Positions 46,083-54,495 of a DNA stretch of 64,000 bases are shown here, piece after piece. The notes below the pieces were generated by a model. That model was given only the letters and a program-made list of their open reading frames with translations. It searched no databases and was not told where the DNA came from. The translations under genes and the position numbers were made by a program. Numbering within the stretch: the stretch's first letter is position 1; each line of letters opens with the position of its first letter. The stretch comes from CAVRRZ01 sp963723745 (GTDB taxonomy: Bacteria > Actinomycetota > Actinomycetes > Mycobacteriales > Geodermatophilaceae): the NCBI GenBank assembly GCA_963723745.1, contig CAVRRZ010000005.1, positions 62,001-126,000 of the forward strand, written 5' to 3'.

Positions 46083-47078
46083 CTAGCTGGACACCTGGCC
46101 GCCGGCCGGCGGGGCGGCGTCGTAGCGGGCCAGCGCCGCCCGTGCGTCGGCCACCACGGCGTCGGTCAGCTCCTGCGGCTCGTCGACCAGGGCCGCGCCC
46201 CCCAGCGAGGAGACCAGCCGGCGTGCCCAGGCCAGGTCGCCGGTGCGGACGGCGACGGCGAGCCCGCCGGGCGGGTCGTCGACGGGGCGCACGTCCTCCA
46301 CCGGGTAGTAGTCGGCCACCCAGCGGGCGCCGCGATCCAGCCGCAGCCGCACCACCGGCGACCCCGGCTCCGGCTGGTACACGCCGGAGTCGACGTCGCG
46401 CCCGTGCGCCTCGGGGGGCGGGGCCGCCGGCTCGTCGAGCACCCGCACCGCGTCGACGCGGTCCAGCCGGAACAGTCGGGTGTCCTCGACCCGGCGGCAC
46501 CAGGCCTCGAGGTACCAGCGGCCCTCGACCAGGTGCAGCCACATCGGGTCCACGTCGCGCTCGGTGCGCTCGTCGCGGCTCGGCACGTAGTAGGTGAGGT
46601 GCAGGGCCCGCTGCCGCTCCAGGGCGTCCCGGACGACGGCCAGGGTCTGCTCCTGGGCGTCCACCGACAGCACCACCGGCGCGGCATGATCGGTGGCCGA
46701 ACCGGCGACGGCCGAGACCTTGACCAGTGCCCGGCTGACCGCCTCGCGCTCGGCCAGTCCGGGCAGGTCGAGCAGGGTCCGCAGCGCCACGGTGAGCGCG
46801 ACGGCCTCGTCGGTGGACAGCCGCAAGGGCCGCACCATGCCGGCGGTGAAGGTCACCCGCACGCGGTCGCCCTCGAACGCCAGGTCGATCAGGTCACCGG
46901 GGCCGTACCCGGGCAGGCCGCACATCCAGAGCAGGTCGAGGTCGGCACGCAGCTGCTTCTCGGTGATGCCGAAGTCGCGGGCCGCCTCCGCCAGCGGAAC
47001 CCCGTCGGGCCGGGCCCGCAGGTAGGGCACCAGCGCGAGCAGCCGGGTCATCCGGTCGGCCGTGCCGGCCGCGGTCAC
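46083..47078 (-). CDS. pafC: PafC, WYL-domain transcriptional regulator subunit
   Basis: This 331-residue protein has an N-terminal winged helix (TRLLALVPYLRARPDGVPLA, AEAARDFGITEKQLRADLDL) and a WYL domain (MWLHLVEGRWYLEAWCRRVE) with a WCX-type C-terminus (PVVRLRLDRGARWVADYYPV). PafB and PafC together activate the LexA-independent DNA-damage response of mycobacteria. The start GTG 47078 overlaps the pafB stop by four bases, so the two are coupled. The usual name is retained although the role is not in Pup ligation. Confidence 0.93.
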   Translation of the reverse strand: MTAAGTADRMTRLLALVPYLRARPDGVPLAEAARDFGITEKQLRADLDLLWMCGLPGYGPGDLIDLAFEGDRVRVTFTAGMVRPLRLSTDEAVALTVALRTLLDLPGLAEREAVSRALVKVSAVAGSATDHAAPVVLSVDAQEQTLAVVRDALERQRALHLTYYVPSRDERTERDVDPMWLHLVEGRWYLEAWCRRVEDTRLFRLDRVDAVRVLDEPAAPPPEAHGRDVDSGVYQPEPGSPVVRLRLDRGARWVADYYPVEDVRPVDDPPGGLAVAVRTGDLAWARRLVSSLGGAALVDEPQELTDAVVADARAALARYDAAPPAGGQVSS

Positions 47079-48055
47079 GACCGCTCCCCCGTCGCCACCA
47101 GGCGGGTGAGCCGCTCGACCACCAGCGTCCGCAGCTCGGGCGGCGCCTCGACCACGACGTCCGGGCCGAGTGCGGCCAGCTGGTCGGCGAGCACCGCGAA
47201 CTCCGGCGTCCGCAGCTCGAGCCGATCGTCGCCGTCCTCGGATGAACCGAGGGCCGTCGCGTGCCGCCGCAGGCCGATCGCCGTCCCGGGCCGGGCCCGG
47301 ACGATCGCGACGCGCTCCTCGCCGCCCGTGGCGGAGCTGGCGACGGCGGCGGCGAGGTCGAGGTCGGCGGGCGGCTCGAAGGCGTCCGCCGGGCCGACCG
47401 GCTTCGGCGTGCCGACGACGCGGGAGAGCCGGAAGACGCGGGCATCCTGCCGGTCGAGGTCCTGACCCACGAGGTACCAGCGGCCGCGCCACGCCACCAC
47501 GCCCCAGGGGTGCACCCGGCGGCGGGCCGGGGCGTCCTCGTCCGGACGGCGGTAGTCGAAGACCAGCTCCCGGCGGTCGCGGGCCGCGGCGTAGCAGCCC
47601 TCGAAGGCCGGCTCACCGGCGTCCAGGCGCGGCTGCAACGGCAGGCCGCGAGCCGGGTCGACGTCCACACCGGCGGCCTTGAGCTTGACCAGCGCGCTGT
47701 GCGCCGGGCCGGCCAGGCGTGCGGACTCCCAGAGCCGCAGCGCGAGACCCACGGCGGCCGCCTCCTCGCCGGTGAGCGTGATCTCGGGCAGCTCGTAGTC
47801 GGCGCGGGCGATCCGGTAGCCGTCCTCGGTGTCGAACACGCTGGTGCGCCCCGTCTCGAGCGGCACCCCCATCTCGCGCAGATCGGCCTTGTCCCGCTCG
47901 AACATCCGCTTGAAGGCCTCGTCCGCCCGCGGCGTGCCGTCGTCGGGCTCGTAGCCAGGCACGATGGCGCGGATCCGGGCGGCGGTCAGGAACTGGCGGG
48001 TGCCCAGGAGCGCGATGACCAGATTGACCAGTCGCTCCGCCCGCTTGGCCGCCAT
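47075..48055 (-). CDS. pafB: PafB, WYL-domain transcriptional regulator subunit
   Basis: This 326-residue protein has AKRAERLVNLVIALLGTRQF and TAARIRAIVPGYEPDD as DNA-binding helices. FKRMFERDKADLREMGVPLE connects to the WYL domain (RRVHPWGVVAWRGRWYLVGQ) and WCX tail. It works with PafC. ATG 48055 follows a TAGCCT box (minus strand, 48063-48068) by 7 nt, so the pafBC message appears leaderless and has its own promoter, separate from pafA. A DUF3866 gene on the other strand separates pafA from pafB. Confidence 0.94.
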   Translation of the reverse strand: MAAKRAERLVNLVIALLGTRQFLTAARIRAIVPGYEPDDGTPRADEAFKRMFERDKADLREMGVPLETGRTSVFDTEDGYRIARADYELPEITLTGEEAAAVGLALRLWESARLAGPAHSALVKLKAAGVDVDPARGLPLQPRLDAGEPAFEGCYAAARDRRELVFDYRRPDEDAPARRRVHPWGVVAWRGRWYLVGQDLDRQDARVFRLSRVVGTPKPVGPADAFEPPADLDLAAAVASSATGGEERVAIVRARPGTAIGLRRHATALGSSEDGDDRLELRTPEFAVLADQLAALGPDVVVEAPPELRTLVVERLTRLVATGERS

Positions 48056-48062
48056 GGCGCTC

Positions 48063-48068
48063 AGGCTA
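48063..48068 (-). promoter_or_regulatory. Leaderless -10 box of pafBC
   Basis: TAGCCT on the minus strand ends 7 nt before ATG 48055. It faces the TAGCCT of the DUF3866 gene (48112-48117), so two -10 boxes are about 43 bases apart in divergent orientation. Confidence 0.5.
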
Positions 48069-48124
48069 GTCACGACCCTGCCCGAGACCTGCCGGGGTCG
48101 GTCCGGCTGGTTAGCCTGCGGGGC

Positions 48125-49255
48125 GTGACCTCTCCACCAGACTCCCGCATCCGCTGGCGCCGCGGGCGGGTGACCGCGACGGGCCGGTCGTGGCGCGACG
48201 CGCTGGAGCTGACCGTCGACGTGCCCGGCGATGGAGAGATGCGGGCGCTGGCCTATCCCTCCCTGGTCGGCTCGCCCGAGCCCGGCGACGACGTGCTGCT
48301 CAACACGACGGCGTGGGCGCAGAAGCTCGGTACCGGCGGCTACGCACTCGTCGTCGCCGTCCCCGACCGGCTGCCGCCCGACCCGCAGGGCTCGGGCCAC
48401 CTGGTCAAGGCCCGGTACACGCCGCTGCAGGTGACCGTGCAGGGCGTCGACGAGCAGGAGACCGAGCACCACTCCGCCCTCGCCGAGGCGGACTCGCTCG
48501 AGGGGATGCCGGTGGTGGTGGCCGACCTGCACTCGGCGCTGCCGGCGGTGCTCATCGGGATGCTGGCCACCGACCCCGACCTGAAGGTCGCCTACGTCAT
48601 GACCGACGGGGGCGCGCTGGCCGCCGGCTTCTCGCGCACCCTCGGCGCGCTGAAGAACTCGCTCGCCGGGGTGGTGACGGTCGGGCAGGCGTTCGGCGGC
48701 GACCTGGAGGCGGTCACGGTGCACACGGGGCTGCTGGCGGCTCGGCACGTGCTCGGCGCCGACCTGGCCATCGTCACCCAGGGCCCGGGCAACCTCGGCA
48801 CCGGGACGCCGTGGGGGTTCTCCGGCGTGGCCGCCGGAGAAGCGTGCAACGCGGTGAGCGTGCTCGACGGCCAGGCGATCGGGGCGCTGCGCATCTCTGA
48901 GGCAGACCCGCGCCCCCGGCACCGGGGGGTCTCGCACCACTCCCTGACCGCGTTCGGGCGGGTGGCGCTCGCCGGGGTGACGCTCGTGGCGCCGCGTGGG
49001 CTCGGGTCGGAGCTCGGCGCGCAGGTCGACGAGGACCTCGCCGGCCAGCCGGAGCGCAACCCGGTGGTCTGGGTGGACACCGAGGGCCTGGACAAGGCGC
49101 TGTCGCTCTCGCCGGTGCCGCTGTCGACGATGGGCCGCGGCTACGACGAGGAGCGGGCCTACTTCCTGGCGGCGGCCGCGGCGGGTCGCTACGCGGCGCT
49201 CGCCGTCCCGGCGCCGGACGTGGACGCGGACTCGGACGCGGACGGCACCGGCTGA
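48125..49255 (+). CDS. DUF3866 family protein
   Basis: This 376-residue protein opens RIRWRRGRVTATGRSWRDAL. It has VLLNTTAWAQKLGTGGYALV, the DLHSALPAVLIGMLATDPDL segment, GVVTVGQAFGGDLEAVTVHT and ALRISEADPRPRHRGVSHHS. DUF3866 proteins are conserved in actinobacteria and have no known function; no membrane segment or signal peptide is seen. GTG 48125 follows TAGCCT by 7 nt. It is divergent from pafBC and convergent with pafA; a hairpin separates it from the latter. Confidence 0.88.
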   Translation: MTSPPDSRIRWRRGRVTATGRSWRDALELTVDVPGDGEMRALAYPSLVGSPEPGDDVLLNTTAWAQKLGTGGYALVVAVPDRLPPDPQGSGHLVKARYTPLQVTVQGVDEQETEHHSALAEADSLEGMPVVVADLHSALPAVLIGMLATDPDLKVAYVMTDGGALAAGFSRTLGALKNSLAGVVTVGQAFGGDLEAVTVHTGLLAARHVLGADLAIVTQGPGNLGTGTPWGFSGVAAGEACNAVSVLDGQAIGALRISEADPRPRHRGVSHHSLTAFGRVALAGVTLVAPRGLGSELGAQVDEDLAGQPERNPVVWVDTEGLDKALSLSPVPLSTMGRGYDEERAYFLAAAAAGRYAALAVPAPDVDADSDADGTG

Positions 49256-49263
49256 GGCCTGCA

Positions 49264-49327
49264 TTGCACGCTCTTCGCACCGATTGCACGTGCTACAGCG
49301 CGAGCATTGCCGTCGAAGAGCGTGCAA
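49264..49327. terminator. Bidirectional hairpin between DUF3866 gene and pafA
   Basis: TTGCACGCTCTTCG (49264-49277) is perfectly complementary to CGAAGAGCGTGCAA (49314-49327), separated by 36 bases that carry TTGCACGTGC. The position between two convergent stops suggests transcript termination, although there is no T-tract and the loop is long. Confidence 0.6.
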
Positions 49328-49358
49328 CGGGCGCGATGACGGGCCCCTGACGAGCTCG

Positions 49359-50717
49359 CTACATGCTGGCGATGAGCTTGTCCACGCGCTCGTCGACGGC
49401 CTTGAACGGGTCCTTGCACAGCACGGTGCGCTGGGCCTGGTCGTTGAGCTTGAGGTGCACCCAGTCGACGGTGAAGTCGCGCCGCTTCTCCTGGGCCTTG
49501 CGGATGAACTCACCGCGCAGCCGGGCGCGGGTGGTCTGCGGCGGCACGTTCTTGGCCTCGAAGATGCGCGGCTCATGGGCCACGCGCTCGACCTGGCCGG
49601 CCCGCTCGAGCAGGTAGTACAGGCCTCGGGTGCGGCTGATGTCGTGGTAGGCGAGGTCGAGCTGGGCGATCCGGGGGTGGCTCAGCGGCAGGTCGCGCTT
49701 GGCCCGGTAGCGCTCGATGAGGCTGTACTTGGTGGCCCAGTCGATCTCGCGGTCGATGAGCGAGAGGTCCTCGCTGTCGACGGCCTTGAGCACCCGCCCC
49801 CACAGCTCCAGCATCTGCCGGTGGACCGGGCCGAACCCCTCGCGGTCGGCGTACTCGACGGCGCGGTCGTGGTACTCGGTCTGGATCTCCAGGGCCGACA
49901 TCTCGCGGCCGTTGGCCAGGCGCACCTTGCGCCGTCCGGTCATGTCGTGGCTGATCTCGCGGATCGCGCGGATCGGGTTCTCCAGCGACATGTCCTTGAT
50001 CGGGACCCCGGCCTCGATCATGCGCAGCACGAGGTCGGTCATGGTGACCTTGAGCAGCGTCGTCGTCTCGCTCATGTTCGAGTCGCCGACGATCACGTGC
50101 AGCCGCCGGTACCGCTCCGCGTCGGCGTGCGGCTCGTCGCGGGTGTTGATGATCGGCCGCGACCGGGTGGTGGCGCTGGAGACGCCCTCCCAGATGTGCT
50201 CGGCCCGCTGGCTGACGCAGTAGATGGCCCCCCGCGGGGTCTGCAGCACCTTGCCCGCGCCGACGATGACCTGCCGGCTGACCAGGAACGGGATGAGGAC
50301 GTCGGCCAGCCGGCTGAACTCACCGTGCCGGCCGACCAGATAGTTCTCGTGGCAGCCGTAGCTGTTGCCGGCCGAGTCCGTGTTGTTCTTGAACAGGTAG
50401 ATGTCGCCGGTGACGCCCTCCTCGCCCAGCCGCTGCTCGGCGTCGACGAGCAGCCCCTCGAGGATCCGCTCCCCCGCCTTGTCGTGGACCACGAGCTCGG
50501 TGAGGTCGTCGCACTCGGCGGTGGCGTACTCGGGGTGGCTGCCCACGTCGAGGTAGAGCCGGGACCCGTTGCGGAGGAACACGTTGGAGCTGCGCCCCCA
50601 GGACACGACCCGCCGGAACAGGTACCGGGCGACCTCGTCCGGGGAGAGCCGGCGCTGCCCCTTGAAGGTGCACGTGACGCCGTACTCGGTCTCGATGCCG
50701 AAGATCCGTCGGTCCAC
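49359..50717 (-). CDS. pafA: Pup-protein ligase PafA
   Basis: This 452-residue enzyme of the glutamine-synthetase-like fold starts MDRRIFGIETEYGVTCTFKG with the metal Glu residues. It has HPEYATAECDDLTELVVHDK, IYLFKNNTDSAGNSYGCHEN, RPIINTRDEPHADAERYRRL and VIVGDSNMSETTTLLKV. It joins the C-terminal Glu of Pup to target lysines with ATP. GTG 50717 is 6 nt after TAGGCT, so the mRNA is probably leaderless. In many actinobacteria it follows prcA directly; here a 4.6-kb membrane module lies between them. Confidence 0.97.
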   Translation of the reverse strand: MDRRIFGIETEYGVTCTFKGQRRLSPDEVARYLFRRVVSWGRSSNVFLRNGSRLYLDVGSHPEYATAECDDLTELVVHDKAGERILEGLLVDAEQRLGEEGVTGDIYLFKNNTDSAGNSYGCHENYLVGRHGEFSRLADVLIPFLVSRQVIVGAGKVLQTPRGAIYCVSQRAEHIWEGVSSATTRSRPIINTRDEPHADAERYRRLHVIVGDSNMSETTTLLKVTMTDLVLRMIEAGVPIKDMSLENPIRAIREISHDMTGRRKVRLANGREMSALEIQTEYHDRAVEYADREGFGPVHRQMLELWGRVLKAVDSEDLSLIDREIDWATKYSLIERYRAKRDLPLSHPRIAQLDLAYHDISRTRGLYYLLERAGQVERVAHEPRIFEAKNVPPQTTRARLRGEFIRKAQEKRRDFTVDWVHLKLNDQAQRTVLCKDPFKAVDERVDKLIASM

Positions 50718-50723
50718 GGCCCG

Positions 50724-50729
50724 AGCCTA
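50724..50729 (-). promoter_or_regulatory. Leaderless -10 box of pafA
   Basis: TAGGCT on the minus strand ends 6 nt before GTG 50717. It shows that pafA has its own promoter and does not depend on read-through from prcA. Confidence 0.5.
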
Positions 50730-50821
50730 GGCGCCCGGGACGACGAAAGCCGCCTCCCGGACGGCGGCGTCGTCCACTCGGTAGGTCGGCATGTCGCTGT
50801 CCTGCCCCGCCGTTCCCCGGG

Positions 50822-52126
50822 TCAGAAACCGAACAGCAGGCCGAGGCCGGCGACGGTGAACGCGACCATGACGACGACCAGCGGCAGCTGGTCGGAGGCC
50901 CGGGCCCGCGGGGAGGACCGCAGCGCCCTCTCGTGGGCCAGGACGACGCCGAGGACGTGCCCGGTCACGACGGCACCGACCTGCACGTAGGCGATGGCGT
51001 CGGGGCTGACGGCGGCCAGGTCGACGATGTTGCCGGCCGTGCCGAACAGGTCGACGCCCGGGACGCCGAACGGATTGCTGGCCAGGATCCAGGTGGTCTG
51101 CCCGTCGAGCAGCAGCAGGCTGAAGTAGTGCGCGACGGTGTAGCCGAGCGCGATGGGGACGACGCCGGCGGCGTAGCGGCGCGGCTGGACACCGGTCGGC
51201 TCCCCCGCCATCCGCCCGGAGAGCCGGGTGCCGACGACGTAGAGCACCCCCACCAGCGCGATGCAGCCGAGCAGTCCGAGGGTGCCGGACACGGCGTCGC
51301 CCGCGCGGCCGGGGCCGGTCTGCCACCACGCCGTCCGGGACAGCCCGTCGAAGCCGGTCGAGCCGAGCAGCACGACGACGACGGCCGCCAGGCCCCGCGT
51401 CTCCGGCACCGCGTTCGCGTTGGCCAGCGGGTTGCGCAGCACCAGCTGCCCGTCGTCCCGGCGTCCCCACGGCGAGAGACGGGCGAGCAGCGTCGAGTAC
51501 ACCTCGAAGCCGTCGCCCCGGGCGAACCAGCCGGCGCCGAACCACGCGGCCGACGCCAGGTGGACCGCGCCGTACGCGACGAGGAAGCCGCCGACGACGA
51601 TCGGCTCGGCGCGGGCGGGCAGGACGAGCTCGAACCAGAGGAAGACGGTCAGGGACACTGCGGCCGGCCACAGGCCCAGGGCCGATAGCCGCCCGGCGCC
51701 CGGTGCGTCCGGGAGGACGGGACGCAGCAGGCGGTGCAACAGGCGCAGCGGGTTCACCGTCCGCCAGACGGGCCCGAGCAGCAGGCTGGCCGGCACCAGG
51801 CCGACCCAGAACGTCACGTACAGCGCCCAGGGCGCCAGGTTCTCCGACGTCTCGGCGGGCCCGCCGACGGCCACCGCGGCCACCAGCCCGACGACCGCGA
51901 GCGCGACCGTCTGCAGCGAGCGGTGCCAGGCCGGGGAGTCCAGGAGCCGCTGCAGTCCGGCCGGGAGCGGGCGCCCGGAGTGCTCGTCGCCGAGCTGCGG
52001 CGAGCGCCAGAACAGCAGCAGGACAGCGAAGCCGAGCAGGATCGCCGCCCCCGCCCCGTAGAGGGCGAGCCCGAGCGGGATCGGCAGATCGGTGCGGGAG
52101 CCGACGCCGTGGGCGAGGACGCTCAC
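50822..52126 (-). CDS. Polytopic membrane protein of unknown function
   Basis: This 434-residue protein has about ten hydrophobic segments (for example LGLALYGAGAAILLGFAVLL, RSLQTVALAVVGLVAAVAVG, ALGYTVAHYFSLLLL). Polar loops contain GPVWRTVNPLRLLHRLLRP, a candidate conserved motif, and HASAAWFGAGWF-like His residues. I cannot name the function; related actinobacterial proteins are sometimes labelled fenitrothion hydrolase, a label I would not rely on. It is the last gene of a three-gene unit, overlapping the lipoprotein gene by four bases. Confidence 0.8.
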   Translation of the reverse strand: MSVLAHGVGSRTDLPIPLGLALYGAGAAILLGFAVLLLFWRSPQLGDEHSGRPLPAGLQRLLDSPAWHRSLQTVALAVVGLVAAVAVGGPAETSENLAPWALYVTFWVGLVPASLLLGPVWRTVNPLRLLHRLLRPVLPDAPGAGRLSALGLWPAAVSLTVFLWFELVLPARAEPIVVGGFLVAYGAVHLASAAWFGAGWFARGDGFEVYSTLLARLSPWGRRDDGQLVLRNPLANANAVPETRGLAAVVVVLLGSTGFDGLSRTAWWQTGPGRAGDAVSGTLGLLGCIALVGVLYVVGTRLSGRMAGEPTGVQPRRYAAGVVPIALGYTVAHYFSLLLLDGQTTWILASNPFGVPGVDLFGTAGNIVDLAAVSPDAIAYVQVGAVVTGHVLGVVLAHERALRSSPRARASDQLPLVVVMVAFTVAGLGLLFGF

Positions 52127-52560
52127 CCGACCTGGAGCGAGAGCAGCACGGTGCCCGCGTCGTGCAGCTCGACCTCGAACACTCCGGCCAGCGTCGCGTC
52201 GAAGCGCAGCGTCGCCGGTTGCCCGGCCGCCAGTGGGGCCGTCAGGTCGTAGCCGTGCACGTGCAGCTCGTCGGCGACGTCGCTGGTGACCACGAGCTCG
52301 ACCTCGGTGCCGATCGAGAGGGGTACCCGGCCGGTCGCACCGGTCACCTCACCGCCGCTGACCCCGACCTCGATCCGCTGCCCCGAGCCGCTCTCCGGCG
52401 CAGCGCTGGAGCCGGCCCGTGCCGGCGGCGACGAGGCGGGCGGTGACGCGCTGCTCGCGCCGGAGGCCGGCCCCGCGGCGGCGTCGTCCGGTGCCCGCCC
52501 GGCGCAGCCGGACAGCAGCACGATCCCGCTGAGCGCGACCGCGGCGAACCGGGCGCTCAT
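52123..52560 (-). CDS. Lipoprotein with a cupredoxin-like domain
   Basis: This 145-residue protein has a signal peptide AAVALSGIVLLSGC with lipobox LSGC. A Ser/Ala/Pro linker of about 35 residues follows, then a beta domain with VPLSIGTEVELVVTSDVADE, LHVHGYDLTAPLAAGQPATL and GVFEVELHDAGTVLLSLQVG. The H-x-H and late His are arranged like cupredoxin-type metal sites, so copper or iron handling on the outer membrane face is possible. It overlaps both neighbours by four bases (ATGA), so the three proteins are made together. Confidence 0.8.
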   Translation of the reverse strand: MSARFAAVALSGIVLLSGCAGRAPDDAAAGPASGASSASPPASSPPARAGSSAAPESGSGQRIEVGVSGGEVTGATGRVPLSIGTEVELVVTSDVADELHVHGYDLTAPLAAGQPATLRFDATLAGVFEVELHDAGTVLLSLQVG

Positions 52561-54386
52561 CGGCGGCCCCCGGCGCCCGAGGGAACGTCCGAGTCTGCCG
52601 GCACGTCCGGCCACGGATCACGCACGGCGGCCCGGCGGGCGTACCGGCCGACGCCCCAGCCGATCGCCGCGATCAGCGCCAGGGTGCACGCGAGGACGAC
52701 GAGGTTGGACACCAGCCAGAGACCGCCGCCGGACGAGTTCAGCTCGCGCTGCAGGATCTCGATCTCGGGGATCGCCGCTCGGGTCATCCCGTCCTCCGCC
52801 GGGATCTCGTCGGCCGGGATCGCGTCGTCCTGCGGCAGGTAGATGGGCACCGCGGTCAGCGTGCGGCCGTCGTGGATGCGCAGCAGCGTCTTCCAGGTGC
52901 CGTGCAGGGGCACCGGTTCGGTGGTCCGGTACTCGCCCTCACCGGTGCGCTCCAGCTGCGTGACGACCAGGCCGTCGCCCTGCCAGGAGGTGATCTGCAC
53001 CCACGACGGGTCGTCCACGAGCTCGGCCGGGTCGAGGCGGACGCCGATGTGCGCCGTCCGCGGATCGGCCTGCACCTCGTCGATGGTGAAGGTCGCCTGC
53101 AAGTCGTCGGGCACGGTGGCGACCAGGCCGTTGGCCACGCCGGCCGCGAGCGCCACCAGGCAGCCCACCAGGACGGCCCGCGCGACCGCCGGCCGGGGCA
53201 GCCGACGGCGCAGACCCGAGGCGAGCAGCGCGCCGAGCAGGCCGCCCGAGACGCCGCCGAGGATCGCCATGAGGGTGCCCTCGACCAGGGTGTCGCCGTT
53301 CCACGAGAGGGTCTGGACGAGCTGGGTCCAGCCGGCCTCCGTGGCGTGGCCGACCGTGCCGATGGCCACACCGGCCACGGCGCCGAACAGCATCGGGCGC
53401 CGGGCCAGGGGCAGCAGGAGCGCGAGCAGCTCGACGACCAGCGCGGACCCGAGGTACAGCGGGAAGGTCGGCAGCACCTCACCGAGTCCCGGACCGACGA
53501 TCAGCGCGATGGTGCCGCGCACGGCGAGGAAGAACCCGACGGCGGCCAGTGCGCCACCACGGCCGATGAAGAGGCGGGCGGCGACCAGCGCGAGGCCGGC
53601 CGCGCCGGCGATCATCAGCGGCTCGAGGACCAGCCGGAACTGCGGGACGTCGAAGTCGTACTCCCCCTGGAAGACCGACAGGCCCAGCAGGAGGCCGCCC
53701 ATGGCCGAGGCCTGGCGGACGAAGCGGGCGACGGTGCCGACCTTGCGATCGCCGTCGTCCGTCGACAGGCTGCCGTGGCCCTCCTGCTCGAGCACCAGGA
53801 GCCCGACGAGGGAGAGCCCGGCGCCGGTGATCAGCATCAGGTGGGTGGGGCCCCAGAGGGTCACGTCCTGCCCGAAGAGGCGGTGCCAGACGTCGTCGAG
53901 CGGGAAGCCGAGCAGCGCGTAGGCGCCGGCCGCGGTGATGAGGATGCCGCCGACGGGCACGTCCCAGCCCTGGATGAAGCGGACGGCGGCCGGGCCGGGG
54001 CGCTCGTCGAGCGGCATCGCGCAGGCGAGCACGCCGCCGGCGAAGACCCCGAAGAGCCCGAAGAGGATGAGGTAGTGGGCGGGGTTGGCCAACGGCCCCT
54101 CGTCGCGGCCCACGCCGATGTGCAGTGCGATGTCCCAGAGCATGCCCAGCAGGGCCACCAGCAGCGATCCCGCGGTGAGCACGGTGGGCACCGCCACCCA
54201 CGCCGGCACCCCGGTCGCCGCGCCCAGCGTGTCGCCGAGACGTGTCAGGGCGGTGGTGCGCCGGGTCCGGTGCAGGAACACCAGCCCGAGCAGGAGGACG
54301 GTGAGCCCCATCCCGAGCGCGGTGGCGAGCAGGACCTCGTCGAGGGCAGCACCCCCCGCCGGTCGGGTTTCCGCAGCCAGCAGCAC
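52557..54386 (-). CDS. Large polytopic membrane protein of unknown function
   Basis: This protein of about 609 residues has more than ten membrane segments in the first 440 residues. These include LLATALGMGLTVLLLGLVFL, WGPTHLMLITGAGLSLVGLL and LFGLFGVFAGGVLACAMPL, with His residues at segment ends (DIALHIGVG, DVWHRLFGQD, GPTHLML). An extracytoplasmic beta-rich domain (SWVQITSWQGDGLVVTQLER) and one last membrane segment follow. GTG 54386 is preferred because GGAGGAG lies just upstream; ATG 54419 is an alternative. It leads the operon facing the MerR regulator. Function is not recognised; metal or redox membrane chemistry is a guess. Confidence 0.78.
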   Translation of the reverse strand: MLLAAETRPAGGAALDEVLLATALGMGLTVLLLGLVFLHRTRRTTALTRLGDTLGAATGVPAWVAVPTVLTAGSLLVALLGMLWDIALHIGVGRDEGPLANPAHYLILFGLFGVFAGGVLACAMPLDERPGPAAVRFIQGWDVPVGGILITAAGAYALLGFPLDDVWHRLFGQDVTLWGPTHLMLITGAGLSLVGLLVLEQEGHGSLSTDDGDRKVGTVARFVRQASAMGGLLLGLSVFQGEYDFDVPQFRLVLEPLMIAGAAGLALVAARLFIGRGGALAAVGFFLAVRGTIALIVGPGLGEVLPTFPLYLGSALVVELLALLLPLARRPMLFGAVAGVAIGTVGHATEAGWTQLVQTLSWNGDTLVEGTLMAILGGVSGGLLGALLASGLRRRLPRPAVARAVLVGCLVALAAGVANGLVATVPDDLQATFTIDEVQADPRTAHIGVRLDPAELVDDPSWVQITSWQGDGLVVTQLERTGEGEYRTTEPVPLHGTWKTLLRIHDGRTLTAVPIYLPQDDAIPADEIPAEDGMTRAAIPEIEILQRELNSSGGGLWLVSNLVVLACTLALIAAIGWGVGRYARRAAVRDPWPDVPADSDVPSGAGGRR

Positions 54387-54420
54387 GCGATCTCCTCCAC
54401 CCATGGAGCTATGGAACACC

Positions 54421-54432
54421 CGTCACGGTGAC
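54421..54432. promoter_or_regulatory. MerR-type operator in the divergent promoter region
   Basis: GTCAC-G-GTGAC (54422-54432) is a dyad in the 109-base gap between the membrane operon and the MerR gene. On the minus strand it sits between TTGTCG (-35-like) and CATAGC (-10-like) in an over-long spacer of about 20 bases, the geometry of MerR-activated promoters. Confidence 0.6.
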
Positions 54433-54495
54433 ATCGACAACTGATACATAGAACGACGGCGTTACCGTGGAGGAAACGGGGCACAGGAGGTGGCA

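Noticed and set aside
50822..52126. Naming the membrane protein fenitrothion hydrolase
   Set aside because: The label is carried by some relatives in databases, but I see no hydrolase motif to support it.
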